From contig JANXCH010000007.1 in the NCBI GenBank assembly GCA_025060295.1, forward strand, positions 1 through 64,000: a DNA stretch of 64,000 nt. Reading direction: 5' to 3'. The notes beneath the pieces were generated by a model that saw only the letters and a list, made by a program, of their open reading frames with translations, was not told the DNA's origin and did no database searches. Numbering within the stretch: the stretch's first letter is position 1; each line of letters opens with the position of its first letter. Position numbers and translations under genes: made by a program. This document shows, piece by piece, positions 34,177-41,941 of this stretch. Origin of the DNA: Dehalococcoidia bacterium (GTDB lineage: Bacteria > Chloroflexota > Dehalococcoidia > Lucifugimonadales > HRBIN23).

Positions 34177-35496
34177 ATGGCGGTCCTGGCCTTGGCCCTG
34201 GCGGGTGGGCTGATGCTGGTATTCTTCCTGCTGGGGCTGTATGTGGCCGTAGCCCTGGGGCTGATCGCCTTTACCCTGATGTTCTTCCTGAGCGATCGCC
34301 CCGTATGGGAGAGTGTAGCCCAGATTGCATGGAATGTGAATGTCAATGTAGTGCTGGTGGCCATCCCCCTGTTCGTGTTGATGGGAGAGTTGCTCCTGCG
34401 CAGCGGCCTCAGCGAACGGCTCTACCAGACCATGTCCAAATGGGTGGGGCGCTTGCCGGGGGGCTTGTTGCACAGCAACATCGCTGCGTGCGCCGTTTTT
34501 GCAGCGGTGTCGGGGTCCAGCGTGGCCACGGCGGCCACCATCTCGTCGGTTGCCCTTCCCCACTTCCGCGCCAAGAACTATAACGAACGGATGGTCATCG
34601 GGTCGCTGGCGGCGGGGGGCACTTTGGGCATCCTCATCCCCCCCAGTATCAACATGATCGTTTACGCCTTGCTGGCCGACGAGTCTATCGGGCGGTTGTA
34701 TATGGGGGGTGTGTTCCCGGGGCTGCTCCTCACCCTATCGTTCATGGGGGTGATCGCCGTCATCGCCAAGATATGGCCCCGAGTGGCTCCGGTGGAGCCG
34801 CCCGTGCCCTGGCGGGAGCGGTTGTTGGGGCTGGTGAGCATGCTCCCCATTGTGGGGCTGATCTTTTTGGTGCTGGGGACGATCTATTTCGGCGTGGCCA
34901 CGGCAACAGAGGCGGCCAGTTTCGGGGTGGCGGGGGCGTTTCTGCTGGCCCTGGTGAACCGCAGGGTGTCCTGGTCCATGCTGCGGGAGACGCTCCTCTC
35001 TACGGTGATGACCACCTCTATGATCATGCTCATCCTGTCGGCGGCGTTTATCATCAACTTCATCCTGGCCCATTTGGGAGCGCCCGCAGCCTTAGCGCGA
35101 GCAGTGTCCGATGCGGGCTTCACTCCCCTGCAGATGGTGCTGGTCCTCATCGGGTTCTATATCCTGCTGGGGACCTTTATGGACGGCTTCTCCATGATGG
35201 TGATTACTATTCCCATCCTCGTGCCCATTCTGCAGGATTTAGGCATCAACAAGGTGTGGTTCGGCATCCTGGTGGTGATGCTGACGGAGGCCGCCCTGAT
35301 CAGCCCGCCGGAGGGGTTGAACCTGTATGTTCTGCACGGGTTGCGCAAACGCGCTATAGGGATGCGCAAGGGGACCATCGTGGATGTGTGGATTGGGGTG
35401 CTCCCCTTCTTGGTGGCTATCATCCTCACTCTGGCCCTGGTGGTGTTGTTCCCCGACATCGTGCTGTGGCTTCCCAATACCATGAAGGGGCGCTAA
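34177..35496 (+). CDS. dctM: TRAP transporter large permease DctM
   Basis: A 439-residue permease with about 12 helices. The DctM signature is here (VSGSSVATAATISSVALPHFRAKNYNERMVIGSLAAGGTLGILIPPSINMIVYALLADESIGRLYMGGVFPGLLL in pieces along residues 109-190), with a later LLGTFMDGFSMMVITIPILVPI. It imports the solute delivered by DctP using a sodium gradient. It starts directly after the dctQ stop and is followed by an intrinsic terminator. Confidence 0.94.
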   Translation: MAVLALALAGGLMLVFFLLGLYVAVALGLIAFTLMFFLSDRPVWESVAQIAWNVNVNVVLVAIPLFVLMGELLLRSGLSERLYQTMSKWVGRLPGGLLHSNIAACAVFAAVSGSSVATAATISSVALPHFRAKNYNERMVIGSLAAGGTLGILIPPSINMIVYALLADESIGRLYMGGVFPGLLLTLSFMGVIAVIAKIWPRVAPVEPPVPWRERLLGLVSMLPIVGLIFLVLGTIYFGVATATEAASFGVAGAFLLALVNRRVSWSMLRETLLSTVMTTSMIMLILSAAFIINFILAHLGAPAALARAVSDAGFTPLQMVLVLIGFYILLGTFMDGFSMMVITIPILVPILQDLGINKVWFGILVVMLTEAALISPPEGLNLYVLHGLRKRAIGMRKGTIVDVWIGVLPFLVAIILTLALVVLFPDIVLWLPNTMKGR

Positions 35497-35502
35497 ACAG
35501 GA

Positions 35503-35534
35503 AAGGGGCCTGCCCTCTTGGGGGAAGGCCCCTT
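35503..35534 (+). terminator. Terminator after dctM
   Basis: AAGGGGCCT, a 14-base loop, AGGCCCCTT, only seven bases after the dctM stop. The T-run is short. It also lies just past the 3' end of the 5S rRNA on the other strand and may serve both transcripts. Confidence 0.65.
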
Positions 35535-35544
35535 ATGCTTGCGG

Positions 35545-35672
35545 TGTGCCCCCGGCCACGGCCTATTTTCCCAGCCCCTTGCGAGGCCAGTATCGTCGGC
35601 GCTGGGGCGTTTCACGACCGTGTTCGGGATGGGAACGGGTGGGTCCGCCCCGCTCTAGTTACCGAAGGCACA
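35545..35672 (-). rRNA. rrf: 5S ribosomal RNA, stand-alone
   Basis: Read on the minus strand, the region has the 5S core (CACCCGTTCCCATCCCGAAC, GTGAAACGCCCCAGCGCCGA and GCTGGGAAAATAGG). The two ends form helix I over 11 pairs (TGTGCCTTCGG with CCGGGGGCACA). Length is about 128 bases. No 23S or 16S sequence precedes it: upstream on its strand is only a promoter, then the larE gene on the other strand. Ends are placed from helix I and could be off by a few bases. Confidence 0.92.
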
Positions 35673-35685
35673 CCAGCACTCAGAT

Positions 35686-35714
35686 ACTATATCCCCTCTG
35701 CCCTTGGGCGTCAA
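35686..35714 (-). promoter_or_regulatory. Promoter of the 5S rRNA gene
   Basis: On the minus strand TTGACG, 17 bases, TATAGT. The start point would fall about 7-10 bases before the mature 5S end. This shows that the 5S gene is expressed by itself. Confidence 0.8.
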
Positions 35715-35731
35715 GCCCCCAAGGCTTGACG
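35709..35731. repeat. Inverted repeat carrying two opposed TTGACG boxes
   Basis: CGTCAAGCC, CCCAA, GGCTTGACG: a perfect nine-pair inverted repeat. One arm is the -35 of the 5S promoter; the other gives a TTGACG pointing toward larE, although no clear -10 follows at 16-18 bases. It may be an operator, a bidirectional promoter element or a hairpin. Confidence 0.6.
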
Positions 35732-35793
35732 GAAAAGGCCCCCCAGGGCACACTGGGCATAGTGCGGGGCCGAGTGTGCGCCCGGCTGGGGAA

Positions 35794-36654
35794 ATGGGCG
35801 TGTACCCTCTACCCGACCTGACAGCGGAGACGCAAGGCAAAGAGCGCCGCCTGAAGGCCCTCCTGCAGGAGATGGGGTCGGTGTTGGTGGCCTACTCGGG
35901 AGGGGTGGACAGCACCTACCTGGCAGTGGTGGCCCACGATGTGCTGGGGGAGCGGGCCTTGGCCGTTACAGCCGTCTCCCCGGCGGTACCTCCCGAGGAG
36001 GTGGCCGAGGCCCAGCGCCTCGCCCAGCAGTTCGGCTTCCGCCACCGCCTGGTCCAGACCCACGAGGTGGACGATCCCCGCTACCGCGCCAACAGCCCCC
36101 TGCGCTGTTACTTCTGTAAGACGGAACTGTACACCGTGCTGCGCCCACTGGCCCAGGCGGAGGGGCTGGCATGGATTCTCAACGGCACCATCACCGACGA
36201 TTTGGGCGACTATCGTCCGGGCCTGCAGGCAGCGCGGGAGCACGGTGTGCGCGCCCCTCTGGCGGAGGCGGGGTTGAGCAAGGCGGAGGTGCGCGCCCTC
36301 TCCCGCGCCCGGGGTTTACCCACCTGGGATAAGCCCGCTATGGCGTGCTTGTCGTCCCGCATCCCCTACGGGACGCCCGTGAGCGTGGAGGCGTTGCAGC
36401 GCATTGGACGAGCGGAGGCGGTTGTGCGCTCCCTGGGCTTTCGCCAGGTGCGGGTGCGCCACCACGAGAGCATCGCCCGCATAGAGGTGGAGCCGGCCGA
36501 CATCCCCCGCCTGGTGGAGCCGGGGGTGCGCACCCGCGTGGTGGAGGCCCTGAAAGCCCTGGGATATAGGTATGTAACGGTGGACTTGGTCGGGTATCGC
36601 ACGGGAAGTCTCAACGAGGTTTTGCATCCTCATCCAACAGAGGAGAGACGATGA
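35794..36654 (+). CDS. larE: LarE, nickel-pincer cofactor sulfur insertase (three-Cys type)
   Basis: A 286-residue PP-loop ATPase: VLVAYSGGVDSTYLAVVA (P-loop), LNGTITDDLGDYRPGLQAAREHGVRAPLAEAGLSK and the conserved SSRIPYGTPVS. LarE adds sulfur to the pyridinium dicarboxylate adenine precursor of the nickel-pincer nucleotide used by lactate racemase-type enzymes. It has Cys105 and Cys108 (RCYFCK) and Cys185 (MACLSSR), the three-Cys arrangement known from [4Fe-4S] LarE rather than the single sacrificial Cys of Lactobacillus LarE. It overlaps the next gene by ATGA and is in one unit with larC; larB is not in the window. Start ATG 35794 has a weak GGGG. Confidence 0.93.
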   Translation: MGVYPLPDLTAETQGKERRLKALLQEMGSVLVAYSGGVDSTYLAVVAHDVLGERALAVTAVSPAVPPEEVAEAQRLAQQFGFRHRLVQTHEVDDPRYRANSPLRCYFCKTELYTVLRPLAQAEGLAWILNGTITDDLGDYRPGLQAAREHGVRAPLAEAGLSKAEVRALSRARGLPTWDKPAMACLSSRIPYGTPVSVEALQRIGRAEAVVRSLGFRQVRVRHHESIARIEVEPADIPRLVEPGVRTRVVEALKALGYRYVTVDLVGYRTGSLNEVLHPHPTEERR

Positions 36655-37154
36655 CCACACCACACCGTTTGATGGGCATCAACGACTTTGTAGAGGAACT
36701 AGCCCGCACCCTTCTGCGGGCCCCCCTCAGAGACCGCTACAGCGACCACGAGGAGTTCAAAAGCCACCTGAAGGCCCTGATGGAGACCTTTCTGAAAGAT
36801 TCCCTTGCTTCTGCCCAGACACCCTATGCGGTGTGGAGCGGGGTGGCCGAGCCGGGTGCCCATGGGATCGTACCCACCCGCGCCTTCGGGCAGACCTATA
36901 TTCCCGACTTGGTGGTGGACATCGCCGGGCGTCCGACCCTGGCTTTCCTGGGGCGCTTTTTGGGCAACCGGCGCACCGCTGGCGACCATCTGGCCGAAGC
37001 CCTGGGCAAAGCCCTGGTCCTCTCCGCCGCCTATCCCGCCGTCTTCCTGTTCTGCTATGCCCCCGATGGGGCAGTGCACCCCAGCGGGTTGATGGACCGG
37101 GAAATTCTTTTGGACCTCTGGTCGCGCCATAAGGTGCGCGTGGTGTTGCGGTGA
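36651..37154 (+). CDS. Unknown protein between larE and larC
   Basis: A 167-residue soluble protein not recognised from any family. It begins MTTPHRLMGINDFVEELART, has a mixed alpha/beta pattern with a hydrophobic strand DLVVDIAGRPTLAFLGRFLG, then a basic TAGDHLAEALGKALVLSAAY helix and a YPAVFLFCYAP strand. The strand-helix-strand order loosely recalls restriction-endonuclease-like or nucleotide-binding folds, but no catalytic set is clear. It overlaps both neighbours by four bases (ATGA at its start, GTGA at its end), so it is tightly coupled to nickel-pincer cofactor synthesis. A scaffold, metal carrier or regulator role is possible. Confidence 0.75.
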   Translation: MTTPHRLMGINDFVEELARTLLRAPLRDRYSDHEEFKSHLKALMETFLKDSLASAQTPYAVWSGVAEPGAHGIVPTRAFGQTYIPDLVVDIAGRPTLAFLGRFLGNRRTAGDHLAEALGKALVLSAAYPAVFLFCYAPDGAVHPSGLMDREILLDLWSRHKVRVVLR

Positions 37155-38326
37155 AGGTGCGGGCTGCCTATCTGCACCTCATCGGGGGCGTCAGCGGGGA
37201 CATGCTGCTGGCGGCCCTGGTGGATGCGGGTTTGCCCCTGTCCGTCCTGGAGGGGGCCTTCCGCGCCCTGGGGGTCGGGGGATGGCGTCTGGAGACCACC
37301 CGCGCCCAGCGGGGGGGCGTGGTGGGCACCCATCTCCGTATCCAAACGGACTCTTCAGCCCGCGTGGAGTCGTGGGACGCCTTCCGCCGCATTCTGACCG
37401 CATCCACCCTGCCCCGTCCCCTTGTAGAGAAGGCTTTGGCCGCACTAGAGCGTTTGGAACAGGCCGAGGCCCACGCTCATCGCCAGCCCAGGAGCCACCT
37501 CCACGAGTTGGGAAATCTGGACACCCTGCTGGATATCGTGGGTGTGGTAGTGGGGCTGGCCCATTTTGGCGTGGAGCGTGTGTACGCCTCGCCCCTGCCG
37601 GTGGGCAGTGGGTTGGTGCGCTCCGAGCATGGCCTCCTGCCCGTGCCGGCGCCCGCCACCCTGGCCCTTATAGCAATGGCCCAGGCCCCTGTGGTCCCCC
37701 CAAGTGCCACCGAGGTAGGGGAACTTGTAACCCCCACGGGCGCTGCCCTGGTAACCACCCTGGCCACCTTCACCCGCCCCATTATCCAGGTGGAGCGCTA
37801 CGGCTACGGCCTGGGGACGCGGGAGGTGCTCCCCGTCCCCAATGCGCTGGCGATATGGATGGGCACGGTGGAGGAGGAGGTGCCCCCCCTGGTGCTTTTG
37901 GAGACCAACATAGACGATATGAACCCCCAACTGTTCGGGTATGTGCAGGAGCGCCTGTTTGCGTTGGGGGCGCGGGATGTGTGGTTGCAACCCTTGCAGA
38001 TGAAGAAGGGGCGGCCGGGGGTGCTTCTGTCGGCGTTGGTGCCGGCCGCGCTGGAGGCGGAGGCGGTGGCCCTGCTCTTTCGGGAGACCACCACCCTGGG
38101 GGTGCGGACGCGTCCTGTCTACCGCCACGAGGCCCAGCGAGAGATACGAACGGTGTCCACCAGCCTGGGGGCGGTGCCCGTGAAAGTGAAGGTGTGGGAG
38201 GGGCGGCCTATTACGCTGGCCCCCGAGTATGAAGCCTGCAAACGCATCGCCCAGGAGCGGGGCCTGCCCCTGCAGCAGGTTATGCGGCAGGTGGCGCGAG
38301 AGGCAGAGCAGGCCCTGGGGCTGTAG
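37151..38326 (+). CDS. larC: LarC, nickel insertion protein for nickel-pincer cofactor
   Basis: A 391-residue LarC (DUF111): LHLIGGVSGDMLLAALVDAG, the His-rich segment AEAHAHRQPRSHLHELGNLDTLLDIVG, SPLPVGSGLVRSEHGLLPVPAPATL, then VLLETNIDDMNPQLFGYVQERLFALGARDVWLQPLQMKKGRPGVLLSAL and the C-terminal domain. LarC is a CTP-dependent nickel insertase that completes the cofactor. The gene is one uninterrupted frame, unlike the frameshifted larC1/larC2 of Lactobacillus. GTG start on GTGA with the upstream gene. No LarA is in the window, so the target enzyme is elsewhere. Confidence 0.93.
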   Translation: MKVRAAYLHLIGGVSGDMLLAALVDAGLPLSVLEGAFRALGVGGWRLETTRAQRGGVVGTHLRIQTDSSARVESWDAFRRILTASTLPRPLVEKALAALERLEQAEAHAHRQPRSHLHELGNLDTLLDIVGVVVGLAHFGVERVYASPLPVGSGLVRSEHGLLPVPAPATLALIAMAQAPVVPPSATEVGELVTPTGAALVTTLATFTRPIIQVERYGYGLGTREVLPVPNALAIWMGTVEEEVPPLVLLETNIDDMNPQLFGYVQERLFALGARDVWLQPLQMKKGRPGVLLSALVPAALEAEAVALLFRETTTLGVRTRPVYRHEAQREIRTVSTSLGAVPVKVKVWEGRPITLAPEYEACKRIAQERGLPLQQVMRQVAREAEQALGL

Positions 38327-38366
38327 AACGGTTCTCCCCCACCGGGCACAGGAGTAAGGCGAGGCA

Positions 38367-39938
38367 TTACTCTCCGCGCCACTCCAGGACGATGATGGTG
38401 TCGTTTTCTAAGGCGGGTGTGAACCCCGCCGTCACGAGATGGCTTGTCTCCTTAATGACGCGTTTGTCCAAAAACAGGTAGCGGATGCGGTGCTCCCGCA
38501 CCAGGGAGACGATGTCATCCGTTGAGGTGCTGTGGACAAGGCGAAGTGCTACGGCGTTCTGCCACACCTCGTCCTTGAGAGCCATCCATTTGGGGTCGCT
38601 GGCGCTAAAGGCAGGGAGGCGGGCATAGCCCTCCACCCACCAGAAGTATTGGAAACCCCGGGGGTTGTCCGAGGCTACCACCACGCTGCGGGGGACGCCG
38701 TTCACTCGTAGCCACTCTAGGGCCTGGTGCACCTCGGGGGTAACCACCTTATACCACTCGTGGGCAGCGACGGTGCGCTGGTGCCCGCGCACCACAAGGA
38801 AAAGGACAAAAGTGAGCGTTACAGCAAGCACTACACCTTGCCCCAGCACCCGGTGCAACGGCTGGAGGTCTTGGAGAGAGGCCCACAAGTCATTCAGAAC
38901 GGCGCAGAGCCCCACGACTATCCCCACCTCTAACAACCCCAGGAACCGAGACTCCCCCGTAGGGATATAGAGAGCGAAGGCGGTTGCAATAATGGGCACA
39001 GTGATGGCGTGCAGAACTGTTATGCGTCCCCATGGTAGGAGACAATAGGTGACCAACCCTGTCGCCAGGGGAATAACCAAAAAAACTGATCCTGCATGGC
39101 CCGGCCACTCCCGGAACACGAAGGCTACCGATTCGCCGAAGGCAAGGCCACCAGGGTTGAGGGGCACCTCAGCAAAGGAGGAGAAGTAGATCCCATATAT
39201 GGGAGCCAAAAGCATTCCACCGAGCAGAAAAGGCACACCCCACCATTGGAAAATGGAGCGCAAGACCTTAGGATGCACCCAACGATACCAGATGGCGAAG
39301 GTAAACAGAAGAGGGGCAGCGACGCCGAGGCTGGCTACAGTCCACACCGAGGTGAACAAACCGAGCACGCCCAACAGTGCAGATAGGAAAAGAAGGGTCT
39401 TTGAGCCGCCCCGGGCCAGGGCTGTGCCCAGTGTGGCCATACACCCCAGCATCAGCCCCTGTCCCAGCATCTGAGGATACCCACCCCACCCCAATGCCTC
39501 TCCCACGCTGTAGGGGAGAAAGAGCACCGCCAGCGTAACCAGCCCCCCCCACACAATACCTCCGGCTTGATAACCCAGAAAAAATACTGCCGGTCCCGCT
39601 GCCACCGAGGCCAATGCCCCCACCAACGCCAACCCAGGCAAGGGGGACAACACAGCACTCGCCCCCTTGGATAGAGCCGGCACCAGAGGCGGTACGACGG
39701 TATATGCTGCCCGCACCCGTTCCCCGAACAGGTCGTGCCCCAGGGCAAGCCAGTCGCCCGGGTCGGGGCCCGACGGCCCCCCTTGCGCTAAAATCCACCC
39801 GAACCGCCATGCCCCAATGCCCACGCACAGGGCAATCCCCACGATCCAAGCGCGCCAGCGCCAGAGCCCCTCCGGCACACGCCGAGCACGCACCGTAAGG
39901 GGCACAGCGAACGTCGCCGGGTAATGGACACCGGCCAT
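38367..39938 (-). CDS. Polytopic membrane protein, GT-C-like
   Basis: A 523-residue protein with about ten to twelve membrane helices and a soluble C-terminal domain (from about residue 400). The first outer loop has GGPSGPDPGDWLALGHDLFG, an acidic motif placed as in GT-C glycosyltransferases such as ArnT/PMT relatives. The tail (LEWLRVNGVPRSVVVASDNP, YLFLDKRVIKETSHLV) resembles the periplasmic end of such enzymes. The start ATG 39938 is one base after the stop of the GT4 gene; the open frame above it is GT4 sequence. A role in transferring lipid-linked sugars is inferred. Confidence 0.65.
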   Translation of the reverse strand: MAGVHYPATFAVPLTVRARRVPEGLWRWRAWIVGIALCVGIGAWRFGWILAQGGPSGPDPGDWLALGHDLFGERVRAAYTVVPPLVPALSKGASAVLSPLPGLALVGALASVAAGPAVFFLGYQAGGIVWGGLVTLAVLFLPYSVGEALGWGGYPQMLGQGLMLGCMATLGTALARGGSKTLLFLSALLGVLGLFTSVWTVASLGVAAPLLFTFAIWYRWVHPKVLRSIFQWWGVPFLLGGMLLAPIYGIYFSSFAEVPLNPGGLAFGESVAFVFREWPGHAGSVFLVIPLATGLVTYCLLPWGRITVLHAITVPIIATAFALYIPTGESRFLGLLEVGIVVGLCAVLNDLWASLQDLQPLHRVLGQGVVLAVTLTFVLFLVVRGHQRTVAAHEWYKVVTPEVHQALEWLRVNGVPRSVVVASDNPRGFQYFWWVEGYARLPAFSASDPKWMALKDEVWQNAVALRLVHSTSTDDIVSLVREHRIRYLFLDKRVIKETSHLVTAGFTPALENDTIIVLEWRGE

Positions 39939-39939
39939 C

Positions 39940-41127
39940 CTAAAATCTCTCCCTGTGCACAAGGGCAGTGAGAAGATGTTCCCAGCGGGTAGTGAAGCGT
40001 TCCCAGTCCATACTGAGAGCTTGCGCACGGGCGGCGGCCCCCAGACGGGGAGCCAGACAAGGGTCCTGCTTGAGATCAGAGAGGACGGCCGCCAAGGCCT
40101 CCGGATCTCCTGGAGGCACAAGAAAGCCCGTCCGCCCGTTTTCAACCACCTCTCGTGCACCTCCGAGGGGGGTGGCGATCACGGGCAAACCGCTCGCCAT
40201 CGCCTCCAGGATGACCAGCGGGAACCCCTCTCCCGTCCGGGATGGGAGAACAAAAGCGTCGGCGACACGGTAGAGGTCAGACATTGTCTGCATCGGTGCT
40301 GCACCCCAAAAGCGCAGACCTGTCAGCCCGTGCTCGGACGCCCGCTTGACAAGAGCAGGACGGGCAGGGCCATCCCCCACTATCAAAACCTGTAAGTCAG
40401 GTTGCGCGCGCAAAATAGTGCACGCTTCCACTAAAACATCAAAGCCTTTCTTAAAGGTCAAACGACCCACCGCAAGAACAATAAACGCCTCCTCAGGCAA
40501 TCCCAAACGCCGGCGCAGAGACTTCCGCTCCTCCACAGAGGCTATCGGTGCAAAGCGTTCCGTATCCACACCAGGGTAGATAACGGCCTCAACGGGACGG
40601 CCCCTCTCTTTTTGCACATAGTCCGCCACGGTGCGACTCACGCCCACCACTGCCGCCGCCCATCGGAGGGGCCAGCGTCCCAGCACGGCGTCGGCCCCGC
40701 GCTCCATTAGACCCCAGGGGAAAGGGTAACGGATGAAGGGCGTGTGCTGGTAGACTACAAGAGGCTTGCCGTATCCACGGGCCATCCAGGCACCCACAAC
40801 CGAACTCATGAAGACATGGGTGTGCACCAAAACCAGGTCGTACTGGGGCACAAGACGGCGCAGAGTGGACACCAGGGAGGGGGCAAAAAGGGGGTAAGGG
40901 ATACCCCACCACCGCTCCAGACCATCCCAGGCGGGGATGCGAAGAATATGAACTCCTTCCTGGGTGCTGGAAAAAGGGATGGCCCCGGTGCGGGGCAAAC
41001 CAACGGTTGAGGTAACCACAGTTACCTGGTGTCCCCGGTGGGCAAGGCGACGGGCCATTTCCCAAGCGACAATTTCCAGCCCCCCAATATTGGGGAGCCA
41101 ATGGTGGGTGAGGACAAGAAGACGCAT
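39940..41127 (-). CDS. Glycosyltransferase family 4
   Basis: A 395-residue GT-B enzyme: MRLLVLTHHWLPNIGGLEIVAWEMARRLAHRGHQVTVVT, AAAVVGVSRTVADYVQ, VIYPGVDTERFAP, LAVGRLTFKKGFDVLVEAC, LIVGDGPARPALV and the donor-binding VLPSRTGEGFPLVILEAMASGLPVIATPLGGAREVVENGRTGFLVPP. It uses a nucleotide sugar to extend a glycan or glycolipid. It is one base from both neighbours, with the GT2 gene upstream and the GT-C-like gene downstream, a compact cell-surface glycan unit. Confidence 0.93.
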   Translation of the reverse strand: MRLLVLTHHWLPNIGGLEIVAWEMARRLAHRGHQVTVVTSTVGLPRTGAIPFSSTQEGVHILRIPAWDGLERWWGIPYPLFAPSLVSTLRRLVPQYDLVLVHTHVFMSSVVGAWMARGYGKPLVVYQHTPFIRYPFPWGLMERGADAVLGRWPLRWAAAVVGVSRTVADYVQKERGRPVEAVIYPGVDTERFAPIASVEERKSLRRRLGLPEEAFIVLAVGRLTFKKGFDVLVEACTILRAQPDLQVLIVGDGPARPALVKRASEHGLTGLRFWGAAPMQTMSDLYRVADAFVLPSRTGEGFPLVILEAMASGLPVIATPLGGAREVVENGRTGFLVPPGDPEALAAVLSDLKQDPCLAPRLGAAARAQALSMDWERFTTRWEHLLTALVHRERF

Positions 41128-41128
41128 C

Positions 41129-41941
41129 CTACAATTTGTGCAGGCGCTGAGATGAGGATACCTGGAGCGATCGCCTGGCGGGTGGACGCCAAAACAAGAA
41201 ACGGAGGATGGCACCCATATCTTCCAGCCCAGCTTTGATACCGCTCAGTTTGGTTCGGCCGATGCGCGGGCGGTAAACGATGGGCAAGTCCATCATCCGT
41301 AGGCGCATGCGTCCCGCCTTCATAGCAATCTCCGGTTCAATGGCGAAGCGGCGCGCTTCTAAAGCCATGCGCTGGATATGCACTGCTTTCACCCCGCACA
41401 ACCCCGTGCAGGGGTCCTGAGGAGTAAAGCCATACAGGTTCCGTATCAGAAAACGGAAAAGGGCCAGGCCCACACGATTGAACAGAGGTATGTGCTCCCG
41501 CCCACCCTGGCGGGATGCATAGACCAGGTCTGCCCCGTTGCGGAGCGCTTCGGCTATATCGGGGATGCGCTCGGCAGGATAGGTGTCGTCGGCGTCTATC
41601 CAAATAATGTTCTCCCCCTGGGCGTGAGCGATACCCGTCTTCAGCGCCTCCCCCTTGCCCCGATTGACGGGGTGGCGAATCACCCGGCACGGGAACCTGC
41701 TCGCGACAGCGGCGGTGTTATCCGTGGAGCCATCGTCCACCACGATGACCTCATACCCCTCGTCTATCGCCCGGAAAATCTTCTCCAACACCACCCCAAT
41801 CCCCTGCTCCTCGTTATAAGCTGGGACGATGACGGTGGTCGTGGGGCGGCGTGGGAGGAGCGGAGATGTGCTCTTTTCTGTATCCTCCGACAAGGAGGAG
41901 CCTTCACTACCCACCATCGCCGGAATGAGCGCCCTCCACAT
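41129..41941 (-). CDS. Glycosyltransferase family 2
   Basis: A 270-residue GT-A enzyme: TTTVIVPAYNEEQGIGVVLEKIF, VIVVDDGSTDNTAAVASRF, RHPVNRGKGEALKTGI and the DxD site IIWIDADDTYPAERI, then DLVYASRQGGREHIPLFNRVG. This is the polyprenyl-phosphate glycosyltransferase pattern. The ATG at 41941 has GGGGAGGG eight bases upstream and overlaps the end of radA by 35 bases; an ATG at 41917 has no such site. It is expressed with radA and two more glycan genes. Confidence 0.92.
   Translation of the reverse strand: MWRALIPAMVGSEGSSLSEDTEKSTSPLLPRRPTTTVIVPAYNEEQGIGVVLEKIFRAIDEGYEVIVVDDGSTDNTAAVASRFPCRVIRHPVNRGKGEALKTGIAHAQGENIIWIDADDTYPAERIPDIAEALRNGADLVYASRQGGREHIPLFNRVGLALFRFLIRNLYGFTPQDPCTGLCGVKAVHIQRMALEARRFAIEPEIAMKAGRMRLRMMDLPIVYRPRIGRTKLSGIKAGLEDMGAILRFLFWRPPARRSLQVSSSQRLHKL

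Noticed and set aside
35709-35763. Plus-strand larE promoter from the TTGACG at 35726
   Set aside because: The best -10-like sequence (CATAGT, 35758) is 26 bases away, too far. The start of larE transcription is not assigned.
35545-35793. A 23S rRNA 3' end linked to the 5S gene
   Set aside because: No 23S-like sequence lies upstream of the 5S on its strand; the larE gene follows within about 120 bases.
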